Shown here piece by piece: positions 17,466 through 25,440 of a stretch of 64,000 nucleotides of DNA. The stretch is from Allosphingosinicella deserti (lineage in GTDB: Bacteria; Pseudomonadota; Alphaproteobacteria; Sphingomonadales; Sphingomonadaceae). The position numbers were made by a program, and so were the translations under genes. Position 1 is the first letter of the stretch; every line of letters starts with the position of its first letter. The DNA lies in NCBI RefSeq assembly GCF_003012735.1, contig NZ_PXYI01000006.1, positions 248,001 to 312,000 on the forward strand. Reading direction: 5' to 3'. The notes under the pieces are model-generated. The model had not been told where the DNA came from. It saw nothing but the letters and a program-made list of their open reading frames with translations, and did no database searches.

Positions 17466-19763
17466 TCAGAACGCGGTCTTCAACGTCACGAATACCTGGC
17501 GCGGCGTACCGGCGAGCAGGGTCTGGCTGTCACCGCGATTGGCGAAGCCGTTGGTGCCGATCGTCGACACATATTTCTTGTCGAACAGATTGACCGCATT
17601 CGCCTGCAGGGTGACCCCGTCCAGCGCACCCGAGGTGAAGCGGTAGCCGAGGCTCGCGTCGACGATGACGAAGCCGCCCACCGAGGCATCATTCTCGTAG
17701 GAATAAAAGCGGCGTGACGTGTAGTTCGCCCCAAGGCGCGCGAAGACGCTTTCCGCGTCATAGGTGATCTCGCCTTTGACGAGGTGCTTGGGCGAATTCA
17801 CGACGGTCTTGCCGTCGGTCGCCGCGACGATCGTTCCTGCCGCGTTGACGACGTCGTCCTGATATTCAGACTGGTTGAAGGCATAGGATGCGAACAGCGA
17901 CAATTCAGGGGTGACGCGGTAAGTGCCTGCCGCCTCCACGCCATAGGAGCGTACGCTGCCGACATTCTGCAGGATTGCTGGGTTGCCTTGGATGCCAGCG
18001 CCGCTCGAAAAGGCGACGAGGCGGTTGCGGAAGTCCACGTAATAGCCGGCGAGCACGCCCTGGAATCGGCGGCTTTTGGTGCGCACGCCGACTTCGTAGG
18101 TCGACGATTTCTCCGGCTTGAGATCGAGGGCATTGAAGCCGATCTGGGTCGTCGCGAACGGCCCCTCGGTCGCCGACGAGGCATAAGCGCGCATGTTCTG
18201 CGAGAAGGTGGCGAAGATCTCCTGATCCGGTGTGATCTCGAACAGGGCGCCGACCTGGGGCAGGAACCAGTCGCGCGCGGTGATCTCGCCGACGGCAAGA
18301 CTGCCCTGAACCACCGGCTCGGCGCGGTTCCGCACGCGCAGGCCCTTCCAGCCGGCATTCACGGTCAGGCGTCCGGCCTGCAGCGTGTCCTGGACGTGAT
18401 ATTGGAAGGTCTTGGTGTTGAAATCGAGCTCCCATTGGGTGGCAAAAGGATTCTTGGGCCACTCGATGCTGCTGCGGCTCGGCGCTCCGGTGGTGTTGGC
18501 AAGGCCGTAGAAGCGCCGCGCCTGGTTGAAGTCGTTATCCTCGTACCAGACGCCCGCCTCGATCCGGTTGTTGCCCAGCTCCAGCGCGGTCGATCCGATG
18601 AAGCCGTAGCGATCCACTTCATATTCGGTGGTGCGGATGCTGATCGGTGCGCCGCCGGGGGTCGGCACATAGGGCGTATACCAGATGCCTCGGCCGCGGT
18701 TGCGATGGTAATAAGCGGTGGCGGCGACGCTCCACGCATCGGTGAGGCCGGTGTCGATGCCGACGGCGCCGAGCCAATCCTTGCGCAGGCCTGCCGCGTC
18801 ATAATAGGCATCGTCTGCAGTCTTGATCGGTGCGGGGTAGACGGTGCCCGCGGCCGCATTGCTCACCGGCGCGCCGGTGTCGCCGCGATTGTTGGCGATA
18901 TGGGCGACGCGAACGGCAAGATCCCAATCGTCGGCGAAATTGTCCCAGTCGTAACCGAGCCGGTCGATCATCTCCTTGGAGAGATCCTGATAATCGTTCT
19001 CGCGGCGGTCGGAGAAATTGACGAAGCCGAAGATGCGGCCGTCGGGAAGCTTCTGCTCGATGCGGGCGTTCACCTGGTGCTGGCGCTGAATGCCGTCGCC
19101 CTTCCATTTGTCGGCATCCTGGAATGCGTAGCTGAGCGACAGAGCGGGGCCGCCCTCGACGAGCTGACCGCTGTCCATGCGGACGAAGCCGCGGACATTG
19201 TTCTCGCTGCCGTAGGTCGCATTGGCTTCGAGGCCGAATTCGTCCCTGGGGGCGCGGGTGAAGAACTCGATCGTGCCTCCGAGATTGCTGGAGGAAGCGG
19301 CGGAAAGGGAGCCGGCGCCTTGCGCGACCTCGACCCGGCCGACATTTTCGCTCGCGATGGCGCGGCTGATGTGCAGGCCGTTATGGTTGCCGTAGCTCAT
19401 GTCGCCGAGCGGGATGCCGTCGAGCGTGAACCCGAGCTGGGCCTGGTTGAAGCCGCGGATCGAGATGCGGCTCGACCATTCGTAGCTTCCGAACGGATCT
19501 GAGGACTGGAAGTTGACGCCGGGCAATTTGTCGATCGCCTTGAGCGGGCTGATTCCCGGCACCTCGAGGGCGATGTCGGCGGCATCGAGTTCCTGCACCT
19601 GCCGAGTCTGGCCGGTGCCGATGATCACGATCTCCTGCTCGCCGCCGCCCGCCGCGACATCGGCGTCGATTTCGGCGATCGTCGATTCCTGGGCAAACCC
19701 CGGTGTGGCGAGAAACACGCCGGCGGTGCCGGCAAGCAAAAGGGACGTGCGGAAAAGCTTCAT
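17466..19763 (-). CDS. TonB-dependent receptor (paired with glycerophosphodiesterase)
   Basis: A 765-residue TonB-dependent outer-membrane receptor. The signal peptide ends at G-F-A-Q (residue 25), a TonB-box-like E-I-V-I-I-G-T-G follows, and the plug domain (P-L-K-A-I-D-K-L-P-G-V, G-F-N-Q-A-Q) leads into the barrel. It ends in the aromatic T-L-K-T-A-F. It diverges from a secreted glycerophosphodiester phosphodiesterase across 153 bases. Such pairing suggests uptake of a phosphorylated or phospholipid-derived compound released by the hydrolase. Two CTGTGTC repeats 22 bases apart in the shared promoter weakly suggest Pho control. The substrate is not known. Confidence 0.88.
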   Translation of the reverse strand: MKLFRTSLLLAGTAGVFLATPGFAQESTIAEIDADVAAGGGEQEIVIIGTGQTRQVQELDAADIALEVPGISPLKAIDKLPGVNFQSSDPFGSYEWSSRISIRGFNQAQLGFTLDGIPLGDMSYGNHNGLHISRAIASENVGRVEVAQGAGSLSAASSSNLGGTIEFFTRAPRDEFGLEANATYGSENNVRGFVRMDSGQLVEGGPALSLSYAFQDADKWKGDGIQRQHQVNARIEQKLPDGRIFGFVNFSDRRENDYQDLSKEMIDRLGYDWDNFADDWDLAVRVAHIANNRGDTGAPVSNAAAGTVYPAPIKTADDAYYDAAGLRKDWLGAVGIDTGLTDAWSVAATAYYHRNRGRGIWYTPYVPTPGGAPISIRTTEYEVDRYGFIGSTALELGNNRIEAGVWYEDNDFNQARRFYGLANTTGAPSRSSIEWPKNPFATQWELDFNTKTFQYHVQDTLQAGRLTVNAGWKGLRVRNRAEPVVQGSLAVGEITARDWFLPQVGALFEITPDQEIFATFSQNMRAYASSATEGPFATTQIGFNALDLKPEKSSTYEVGVRTKSRRFQGVLAGYYVDFRNRLVAFSSGAGIQGNPAILQNVGSVRSYGVEAAGTYRVTPELSLFASYAFNQSEYQDDVVNAAGTIVAATDGKTVVNSPKHLVKGEITYDAESVFARLGANYTSRRFYSYENDASVGGFVIVDASLGYRFTSGALDGVTLQANAVNLFDKKYVSTIGTNGFANRGDSQTLLAGTPRQVFVTLKTAF

Positions 19764-19916
19764 GTCATTCCCCCGAAAGGCGCGAGGTTGCGCGGTCGGG
19801 TCGCCCTAGGACGGGTCCGTGGCAGGGCGGTTGCGGAGATATGAAAAAGCTGTGTCAGTCGTAATTCGATGCTGTGTCGCAGCAAAATTGTCACGGCAGG
19901 CCGCTAGGGCAGTATC

Positions 19917-20978
19917 ATGCTGATCACTCTCGCGCTTCTCGCCTCCGCTTTTGCCGGCCCCACGGCGGCGCCCGCTTCGCCGATCGTCATTGCCCATCGC
20001 GGCGCCAGCGGCCTGCGTCCGGAACATACGCTCGCGGCCTACCGGCTTGCGATTGCCCAGGGCGCCGATTTCATCGAAGCGGACGCGGTGATGACCCGCG
20101 ACGGCGTGCTCGTCGCGCGTCACGAGAACGAGATCGGCGGGACAACCGATGTCGCCGCCCATCCCGAATTCGCCGGACGGCGGAGAACCAAGTCGATCGA
20201 CGGAACGTCGGTCACGGGCTGGTTCACCGAGGATTTCACGCTTGCCGAACTGAAGACGCTGCGCGCGCGTGAGCGGCTGCCGGAACTCCGCGCCGAAAGC
20301 CGCAGGCACGATGGTGAGGAGACTCTGCCGACCCTCCAGGAGGTGATCGACCTCGTCCGCGCGGAGAGCAAGGCCCGCGGACGCGAGATCGGCCTCTACA
20401 TCGAGACCAAGCATCCGAGCTATCACCGCGGACTTGGTCTTGCGATGGACGAAGCGCTGGTCTCGCTGCTCGAGCGCAACCGCCTCTCGCGCAAGGACGC
20501 GCCGCTGTTCATCGAATCGTTCGAAGTCGGCAATTTGCAGCGCCTGCACAACCTTACCGAAGTGAGGCTGATCCAGCTCGTCAACGACAGCGGCCACCCG
20601 CCGGATCGACCGACAGGCGAGACCTACGCAGCGATGGTAACGCCGACCGGACTTGCCGCCGTTGCGCGCTATGCGGCGGGGATCGGACCCGCCAAGGCAC
20701 TGATCGTCCCGCGTGATGCGGCCGGCCGCAGCGGCGCGCCGACGGGCCTGGTCGGCGAGGCGCACCGGGCCGGGCTGCTCGTCCATCCCTGGACGTTCCG
20801 CAGCGAGAATGCCTTCCTGCCGGCGGAAGACAGGCGCGGCACGGCGCCCGCCGCGCACGGGGATGCGCAAGCGGAGGTTCGCCAATTCCTGGAACTGGGC
20901 GTGGACGGCATCTTCAGTGATTTTCCCGGCGACGCCGTCGAAGTGCGCAGAAACCTCGTCAAGCCTGACAAGGACTAG
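19917..20978 (+). CDS. Glycerophosphodiester phosphodiesterase, secreted
   Basis: A 353-residue GlpQ/UgpQ-type GDPD enzyme that hydrolyses glycerophosphodiesters to glycerol-3-phosphate and an alcohol. A short signal sequence (residues 1-20) precedes the catalytic core: I-A-H-R-G-A-S-G with P-E-H-T (catalytic His and arginine), E-A-D-A-V-M-T-R-D-G (metal ligands) and V-A-R-H-E (second catalytic His). The C-terminal G-V-D-G-I-F-S-D-F is the usual last strand of the TIM barrel. The GDPD insertion after the second His and the periplasmic location match GlpQ. ATG 19917 is the first start after the divergent promoter. It supplies phosphate or glycerol-3-phosphate, probably together with the adjacent receptor. 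Confidence 0.9.
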   Translation: MLITLALLASAFAGPTAAPASPIVIAHRGASGLRPEHTLAAYRLAIAQGADFIEADAVMTRDGVLVARHENEIGGTTDVAAHPEFAGRRRTKSIDGTSVTGWFTEDFTLAELKTLRARERLPELRAESRRHDGEETLPTLQEVIDLVRAESKARGREIGLYIETKHPSYHRGLGLAMDEALVSLLERNRLSRKDAPLFIESFEVGNLQRLHNLTEVRLIQLVNDSGHPPDRPTGETYAAMVTPTGLAAVARYAAGIGPAKALIVPRDAAGRSGAPTGLVGEAHRAGLLVHPWTFRSENAFLPAEDRRGTAPAAHGDAQAEVRQFLELGVDGIFSDFPGDAVEVRRNLVKPDKD

Positions 20979-20985
20979 GAGCAAG

Positions 20986-21017
20986 GCGGGAGCGACGTCA
21001 CCATGCGTCGCTCCCGC
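20986..21017. terminator. Bidirectional hairpin between convergent genes
   Basis: A perfect 12-bp stem (GCGGGAGCGACG / CGTCGCTCCCGC) with an 8-base loop lies between the stops of the GDPD and DUF4142 genes. The flanks are A-rich to the right, but there is no long T run, so efficiency is uncertain. Confidence 0.6.
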
Positions 21018-21023
21018 AAAGAA

Positions 21024-21614
21024 TCAGGGCTTGAGACCCTTGGCCATGTTGAGATGCGCCGCAACGGTGGGGCTGAGTCCCGCCGCGAAGCTCTTGAGCT
21101 CGGCCACGTCGCCGTTGGCAGCATAGGTGTTGAGCGCGTCCAGCGTCTGCTGGTGGCCCGCCTGCTGGCCCGCGACATAGGCCTGATCGAAGGCTGCGCC
21201 CGTTTTCGATCTGAGATCATCGAGGACGCTCTGCTGCTGCGCGGTGAGCGTCGGATCGGGGGTGATCGGTGTCGCGAGTCCCGAAGCGACGGACTTGAGC
21301 TTGGCGGTAGATTCGGTGTGCGCCGTAATCATCTGCCCGGCGAACTTCTTCACGGCCGCGGACTGAGCCTTTTCTTGCGCCAGCTGCGATGTCGCGATCT
21401 CGAACGCATCGCTGGCCGCGGCGGTGTTGGCGAAAGCCTGGCCGCCGGTCGGGACCGCTGCGGTGGAACTGGCGTTCATATCCGCCGGCAGCCCGACGTT
21501 CGTATCGGTTACGCCGGAATTTGCGGTCGCGACGTCGGCATTCTCGTTCTTCTGCCCGCATGCGGCGAGCGCGATCGCGCTTGCCGCGAGCGTGGCGAGG
21601 ATCCTGAATTGCAT
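21024..21614 (-). CDS. DUF4142 lipoprotein
   Basis: A 196-residue protein with a lipoprotein signal (A-L-A-A-C at residues 15-19) and a helical DUF4142 domain in the C-terminal two thirds. That domain shows A-S-D-A-F-E-I-A-T-S-Q-L-A, then F-A-G-Q-M-I-T-A-H-T, D-Q-A-Y-V-A-G-Q-Q and a final A-A-H-L-N-M-A-K. The domain is a ferritin-like four-helix bundle of unknown biochemical role, common in stress-related envelope proteins of alphaproteobacteria. The start at 21614 is preceded by GAGGGAGAAG. It stands alone, converging with the GDPD gene. Confidence 0.85.
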   Translation of the reverse strand: MQFRILATLAASAIALAACGQKNENADVATANSGVTDTNVGLPADMNASSTAAVPTGGQAFANTAAASDAFEIATSQLAQEKAQSAAVKKFAGQMITAHTESTAKLKSVASGLATPITPDPTLTAQQQSVLDDLRSKTGAAFDQAYVAGQQAGHQQTLDALNTYAANGDVAELKSFAAGLSPTVAAHLNMAKGLKP

Positions 21615-21750
21615 AGTCTTCTCCCTCTCGAATGCCGGCTCAACGTGTCATGGGAGAACGGCGTTCCGGCGGATGGCGGACCTATCGACCACGCGCGACG
21701 TTCACCGGTTGATTAAGACAGGCGGCGCCCGCCGTAGGAGAGGAACCGAT

Positions 21751-22176
21751 ATGAGTATCTTCGGCAGCATCATGAACAAGATCTTCCATCACAAGACCGC
21801 CGCGCAGCCGGCTCCTGCAGCACCCGCACAGGCGCAGCCTAAGCCTCAGCCGCAAGCGAGCGCTCCCGTGGCGGCACCCCAGACGACTGCGGCTCCTGCG
21901 GCCGCGCCGGCACCACAGAATGTCGACGTGGGCAGGGTGCTCGAGGAAATGGCGTCGATGAAGGACGGCGGCGGCAATTACCGGAGTTCGATCGTCGATT
22001 TGCTGAAGCTGCTCGATCTCGATTCCAGCCTCGCCGCCCGCAAGGAACTCGCCGGCGAGCTCAACGTCCATGCCGGTGCGGACGGCACCGCCGAGCAGAA
22101 CATCGCTCTGCATAAGGCCGTCATGGCTAAGCTTGCCGACAATGGCGGCGTCATTCCCGACAGCCTCCGCAACTGA
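21751..22176 (+). CDS. DUF3597 domain protein
   Basis: A 141-residue protein. It has a short amphipathic N-terminus (M-S-I-F-G-S-I-M-N-K-I-F), a 40-residue Ala/Pro/Gln-rich linker, and a C-terminal DUF3597 domain (residues ~55-141: V-D-V-G-R-V-L-E-E-M, Y-R-S-S-I-V-D-L-L-K-L-L, D-N-G-G-V-I-P-D-S-L). ATG 21751 has TAGGAGAGG upstream; the open frame extends further up, but without a ribosome site. The domain resembles small LysM-associated helical modules and has no known activity. The gene stands alone. Confidence 0.8.
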   Translation: MSIFGSIMNKIFHHKTAAQPAPAAPAQAQPKPQPQASAPVAAPQTTAAPAAAPAPQNVDVGRVLEEMASMKDGGGNYRSSIVDLLKLLDLDSSLAARKELAGELNVHAGADGTAEQNIALHKAVMAKLADNGGVIPDSLRN

Positions 22177-22268
22177 TCCAGTCATTACTGAAGCTTGTGG
22201 AAGTCTGCTCGGCGGATCGTGATTGCTGGGGACGCGATTGTCCGGCGAGTTTCGACGCCGTCCGCCGA

Positions 22269-23429
22269 TCAGATCTTCACGATCCAGTTCTTTCGCCGCA
22301 ACGCGTCGACGCAAGCCCAGATGAACAGCAGATAGAGGAAGATCGGGATCAGGGTTGCCCAGCGGTCGCCGAGCGCGCCGCGCGTCGCCTCGAACGGCGC
22401 CATCAGCAAATCCCAGCCGACCATGGAACTGGTCAGCTGGTGGATGACGTACGCCGCGATCGCGTTGATCCCGAAAGGAAGCGCGACGATCAGCATTATT
22501 CGCGCGGCTCCGGACGGCGCTGCCGCATCGCGATCCAGCCAGAGATGGAGCAAGGCAAGCAGGATGGTGGTGAGGCCGCAGGTCAGCAGCACGAAGGTGC
22601 TCGACCAGATGTCCTTCACCACGGGAAAGGCGAAGCCCCAGGCGATACCGATCACCGCCATGATCAGACCGGCCAGCGCCAGGCGCAGCGGGGCGTTGGG
22701 ATGACGGCCGCGCAGATATTCGCCGATCGCGACGCCGATCAGGCCATGGGCGATCGCCGGCAGGGTGCCGAGCAGGCCCTCGGGATCATAGCCTTCGGGG
22801 CCCTTCACATAATTGTGGTTGCCTGCCCCGAGCAGGATCCGATCGACGGCTGCGACGAAATTGTGGCCCCGCACCCAGATGTCGGTCGACAGGCCGTCCG
22901 GTGAGGGGACGAGGGCCAGCGGCCAGTAAAGCAGCAGGATCGCGGCGATGACCGCCAGTCGCACCTTCGGGCCGCAGAGGAAGAACAGCAGGGCGCAGGC
23001 ACCGTAGACCAGGCCGATGCGCTGGAGCACGCCGAACAGCCGCCAGCTCGTCGCCGCGAAATCGGAAAACCACCACAGGTTCGAAAGCACGAAGCCGAGC
23101 ACGAACAGGCGGATCGTGCGCCCGATGATGTGCCGCCGTTGCTCTGCGGTGAGCCCCTGCTCGGCACGAACCCGGCCGAGGGCGAGCGGGATCGAGACGC
23201 CCATCATCATCAGGAAGCCTGGAAACACCACGTCGGCCAGGGTGAGACCGGCCCAGTGCGAATGGAGGAGAGTCGGGAAGACCTCGCCGCTGCTTGAGAT
23301 TCCAGCCGCCGAGTTGACGATGATCATGCCGACCACGGTCAGGCCGCGCAGCGCGTCGAGCGACAGCAAGCGCGGGTGCGGCGCCGTGCCTGCATTTACG
23401 GGATCCGGCTGTCCGGCGCTGTCGCTCAT
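22269..23429 (-). CDS. nagX: NagX-like membrane protein (DUF5009/HGSNAT family)
   Basis: A 386-residue polytopic membrane protein with ~10 hydrophobic segments. The N-terminal R-L-L-S-L-D-A-L-R-G-L-T-V is the signature of the acyltransferase-like DUF5009 family, related to heparan-alpha-glucosaminide N-acetyltransferase. NagX proteins occur in GlcNAc/chitin regulons of Shewanella, Xanthomonas and sphingomonads and are proposed to act in inner-membrane transport or modification of amino sugars. ATG 23429 fits the first signature helix. It is the last gene of a three-gene operon with the GntR regulator and GH18, 17 bases downstream of the regulator. The name rests on family and context; biochemistry is unproven. 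Confidence 0.8.
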   Translation of the reverse strand: MSDSAGQPDPVNAGTAPHPRLLSLDALRGLTVVGMIIVNSAAGISSSGEVFPTLLHSHWAGLTLADVVFPGFLMMMGVSIPLALGRVRAEQGLTAEQRRHIIGRTIRLFVLGFVLSNLWWFSDFAATSWRLFGVLQRIGLVYGACALLFFLCGPKVRLAVIAAILLLYWPLALVPSPDGLSTDIWVRGHNFVAAVDRILLGAGNHNYVKGPEGYDPEGLLGTLPAIAHGLIGVAIGEYLRGRHPNAPLRLALAGLIMAVIGIAWGFAFPVVKDIWSSTFVLLTCGLTTILLALLHLWLDRDAAAPSGAARIMLIVALPFGINAIAAYVIHQLTSSMVGWDLLMAPFEATRGALGDRWATLIPIFLYLLFIWACVDALRRKNWIVKI

Positions 23430-23446
23430 GGTGTTCCCCTCGAAGC

Positions 23447-24187
23447 TCAGATGTCGTGCAGTTCGGCGACGACGTCGTAGGAATCGCCGCGATAATGGCA
23501 GTGGGTCAATTCGGCGGCTCGGCCGTCGGCAAGGAAGCCGATCCGTTCGATGAACAGGCCGGGCGATCCGGCGGTGACGCCGAGCGCGTCCGCCTGTGCC
23601 TTGCCGAACGAAATGGCGCGCAGCCGCTGCAGCGCCCGCACCGGCCGGTGCCCGGTCTGCGAAAGCGCCTCGTAGAGGGAGTCGCCGACCACCTCGATCG
23701 AGGGCAGGCAATAAGCCGGGATCGTCGCGCGCTCGGTCGCCATCGGCTGTCCGTCGGCAAGGCGAATACGCTGGAACCGATAGACCATCGTCCCGGGCGA
23801 GAGGCCGAGCGACAGCGCTTCCTCGGGCGTGACCGCACCGATTGTCCGCGAAACCCAGATGCTGTGCGGGGTGCGCCCGCGCGAGATCATGTCCTCCGAG
23901 AAAGACGATAGCTTCGAAAAGACCTTCTCGACGCGCTGGCCGAGGACGAAGGTGCCCGCGCCGCGCCGACGGGTCAGCAGGCCTTCGTCGACGAGCCCGT
24001 CGACCGCCTTGCGCACCGTGATTCGGGAGACGTCGAACTGTGCCGAGAGATTGCGCTCGGTCGGGATCGCGCTATCCTTCTCGATCCGCGATTCCTGGAT
24101 GGCGCTGCGGATCAGTTGCTGGAGCTGAAGGTAGAGCGGCTGCGGATCGTCGCGGCGCAGCGCTGCGCCGGACTCACTCAGCCGCAT
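23447..24187 (-). CDS. GntR-family regulator of the amino-sugar locus (HutC subfamily)
   Basis: A 246-residue GntR regulator. The winged helix-turn-helix (residues ~15-80) shows P-L-Y-L-Q-L-Q-Q-L-I, I-P-T-E-R-N-L-S and V-S-R-I-T-V-R-K-A-V. A C-terminal UTRA ligand domain ends with H-C-H-Y-R-G-D-S-Y, where a phosphosugar normally binds. HutC-type regulators such as NagR/DasR respond to GlcNAc-6-phosphate or glucosamine-6-phosphate. Its start overlaps the GH18 stop by 14 bases, so the two are co-translated. It probably controls the GH18, NagX, GH20 and PTS genes; candidate sites are at 25238 and 32568. The exact name (NagR or NagQ) is left open. Confidence 0.88.
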   Translation of the reverse strand: MRLSESGAALRRDDPQPLYLQLQQLIRSAIQESRIEKDSAIPTERNLSAQFDVSRITVRKAVDGLVDEGLLTRRRGAGTFVLGQRVEKVFSKLSSFSEDMISRGRTPHSIWVSRTIGAVTPEEALSLGLSPGTMVYRFQRIRLADGQPMATERATIPAYCLPSIEVVGDSLYEALSQTGHRPVRALQRLRAISFGKAQADALGVTAGSPGLFIERIGFLADGRAAELTHCHYRGDSYDVVAELHDI

Positions 24188-25211
24188 CGCGCACGGCCTT
24201 GTTCACCGTCCGGATCAGCAGGTGATCGTCGCTGTCCTGCGAAATCTCCCACACCATGATCCCTCCTGCTCGCGAGCCGGCGAGACGGCCTTTCTCGGCC
24301 AGCGTCGGAGGTCCGTTGAAAGTGATGTAGCTGCAGCCTGCGCAGCGGCTTCCGATCACGTCGGTGAGCAGGGCCGCAGCGCCGAATTTCTGCCGGATGT
24401 CACGAAACGGATGGTTCGGCGTGTAGTCGCCATAGCCGTAGCCGTAGAAGGGGAGGCCAAGCGCGAGCTTTTCCTTGGCGACGCCGCGATCGAGCCACAG
24501 CTGGACATCCTTGCGCGCCTGTTCGACGGTCGAATGCTCGTCGCCCGCTTTGCCCCAGGTGGTTCCGATCGCGTCATAGGACATCACGCCGACGATATCG
24601 AAATAGGGAATGGACGACACCGGCACCATTCCGCCCTCGTAGGAAGCGGTGGCGCAGGTCAGCAGCTTGCCGCGCCGCTTCAGCGCTTCGCTCAAGGCGG
24701 CGATGAACGGGGTGAAATTGCCCTCCTTGTCGATCTTCGTCAGCAGGGCGCCTTCGATGTCGACGTCGATACCGTCCAGCCCGTGCCGGTCGACCGCGTC
24801 GACGAGCGCCTTGACCAGTGGCCCGCGCGTGCCCGGCTGCAGCAGTGCGCTCCAGTCGCCGGAGCAGGCGGGAATCCCGCCGCCACCCAGCGAAATGAGC
24901 AGCTTGCTTCCTGCAGCGTGCGCCTTCGCGGCAACGCTGCGGACGCTGTCGGCCTGCAGCATCCCCCGGGCGCCATCCTGCGCGCAGGCGAAACCCGCGC
25001 CATCGAGAATCCGCCCGCCCTTGTCGGGATTGACGAAGGCCAGGTTCAAATGGGTGTAGTCGGCGAAGTCCGCCTTTGCGATCGAGCGTTCGAGCCTCTT
25101 GAACACGGGAATGTAGCCGACCGCGAGCGGACGGGCCGCCATCGACGCGGTGCCGATCGGAAGCATGGCGAGCATGAGAGCGATGGCGCCCGCAAATCTG
25201 ATCCGGTGCAT
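24174..25211 (-). CDS. GH18 family hydrolase (chitinase/endo-N-acetylglucosaminidase-like), secreted
   Basis: A 345-residue GH18 protein with a signal peptide (residues 1-25). The catalytic D-x-x-D-x-D-x-E motif is complete: Asp146, Asp149, Asp151 and general acid Glu153 in L-D-G-I-D-V-D-I-E. V-M-S-Y-D-A and the C-terminal G-G-I-M-V-W-E-I-S are the usual substrate-site strands. No carbohydrate-binding module is present, so it probably acts on soluble chito-oligosaccharides or peptidoglycan-derived chains in the periplasm. ATG 25211 gives the shortest convincing signal peptide; ATG 25238 is an alternative. First gene of the operon with the GntR regulator and NagX, divergent from GH20. Confidence 0.88.
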   Translation of the reverse strand: MHRIRFAGAIALMLAMLPIGTASMAARPLAVGYIPVFKRLERSIAKADFADYTHLNLAFVNPDKGGRILDGAGFACAQDGARGMLQADSVRSVAAKAHAAGSKLLISLGGGGIPACSGDWSALLQPGTRGPLVKALVDAVDRHGLDGIDVDIEGALLTKIDKEGNFTPFIAALSEALKRRGKLLTCATASYEGGMVPVSSIPYFDIVGVMSYDAIGTTWGKAGDEHSTVEQARKDVQLWLDRGVAKEKLALGLPFYGYGYGDYTPNHPFRDIRQKFGAAALLTDVIGSRCAGCSYITFNGPPTLAEKGRLAGSRAGGIMVWEISQDSDDHLLIRTVNKAVRDAAE

Positions 25212-25237
25212 CGGCCCCCTTGTCCTCCCCAGCGACA

Positions 25238-25251
25238 ATACCTTTTGGTAT
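25238..25251. promoter_or_regulatory. Candidate GntR/Nag operator in the GH18/GH20 divergent promoter
   Basis: ATACC-TTTT-GGTAT is a perfect 5+4+5 inverted repeat, 27 bases from the GH18 start and about 190 from the GH20 start. TTGGTAT within it recurs twice before the PTS operon. Binding by the adjacent GntR protein is inferred. Confidence 0.45.
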
Positions 25252-25440
25252 CCACTGGAAAGCTAGCACGCGCCCAGCAACTTCGCCAAGCCTTGTTGTT
25301 CGTTCGCCGTTCCGAGCTTGTTTCCAGCGTTTGTAGGAACTTGTGAGCGACGGGTCAGAGCCGCGTTGACGCGCTCCGGCCGGCATGACAAATCTATGCC
25401 ACCGCCATGACAAGGCGCTGACCAACCGGGAGAGAGACGC

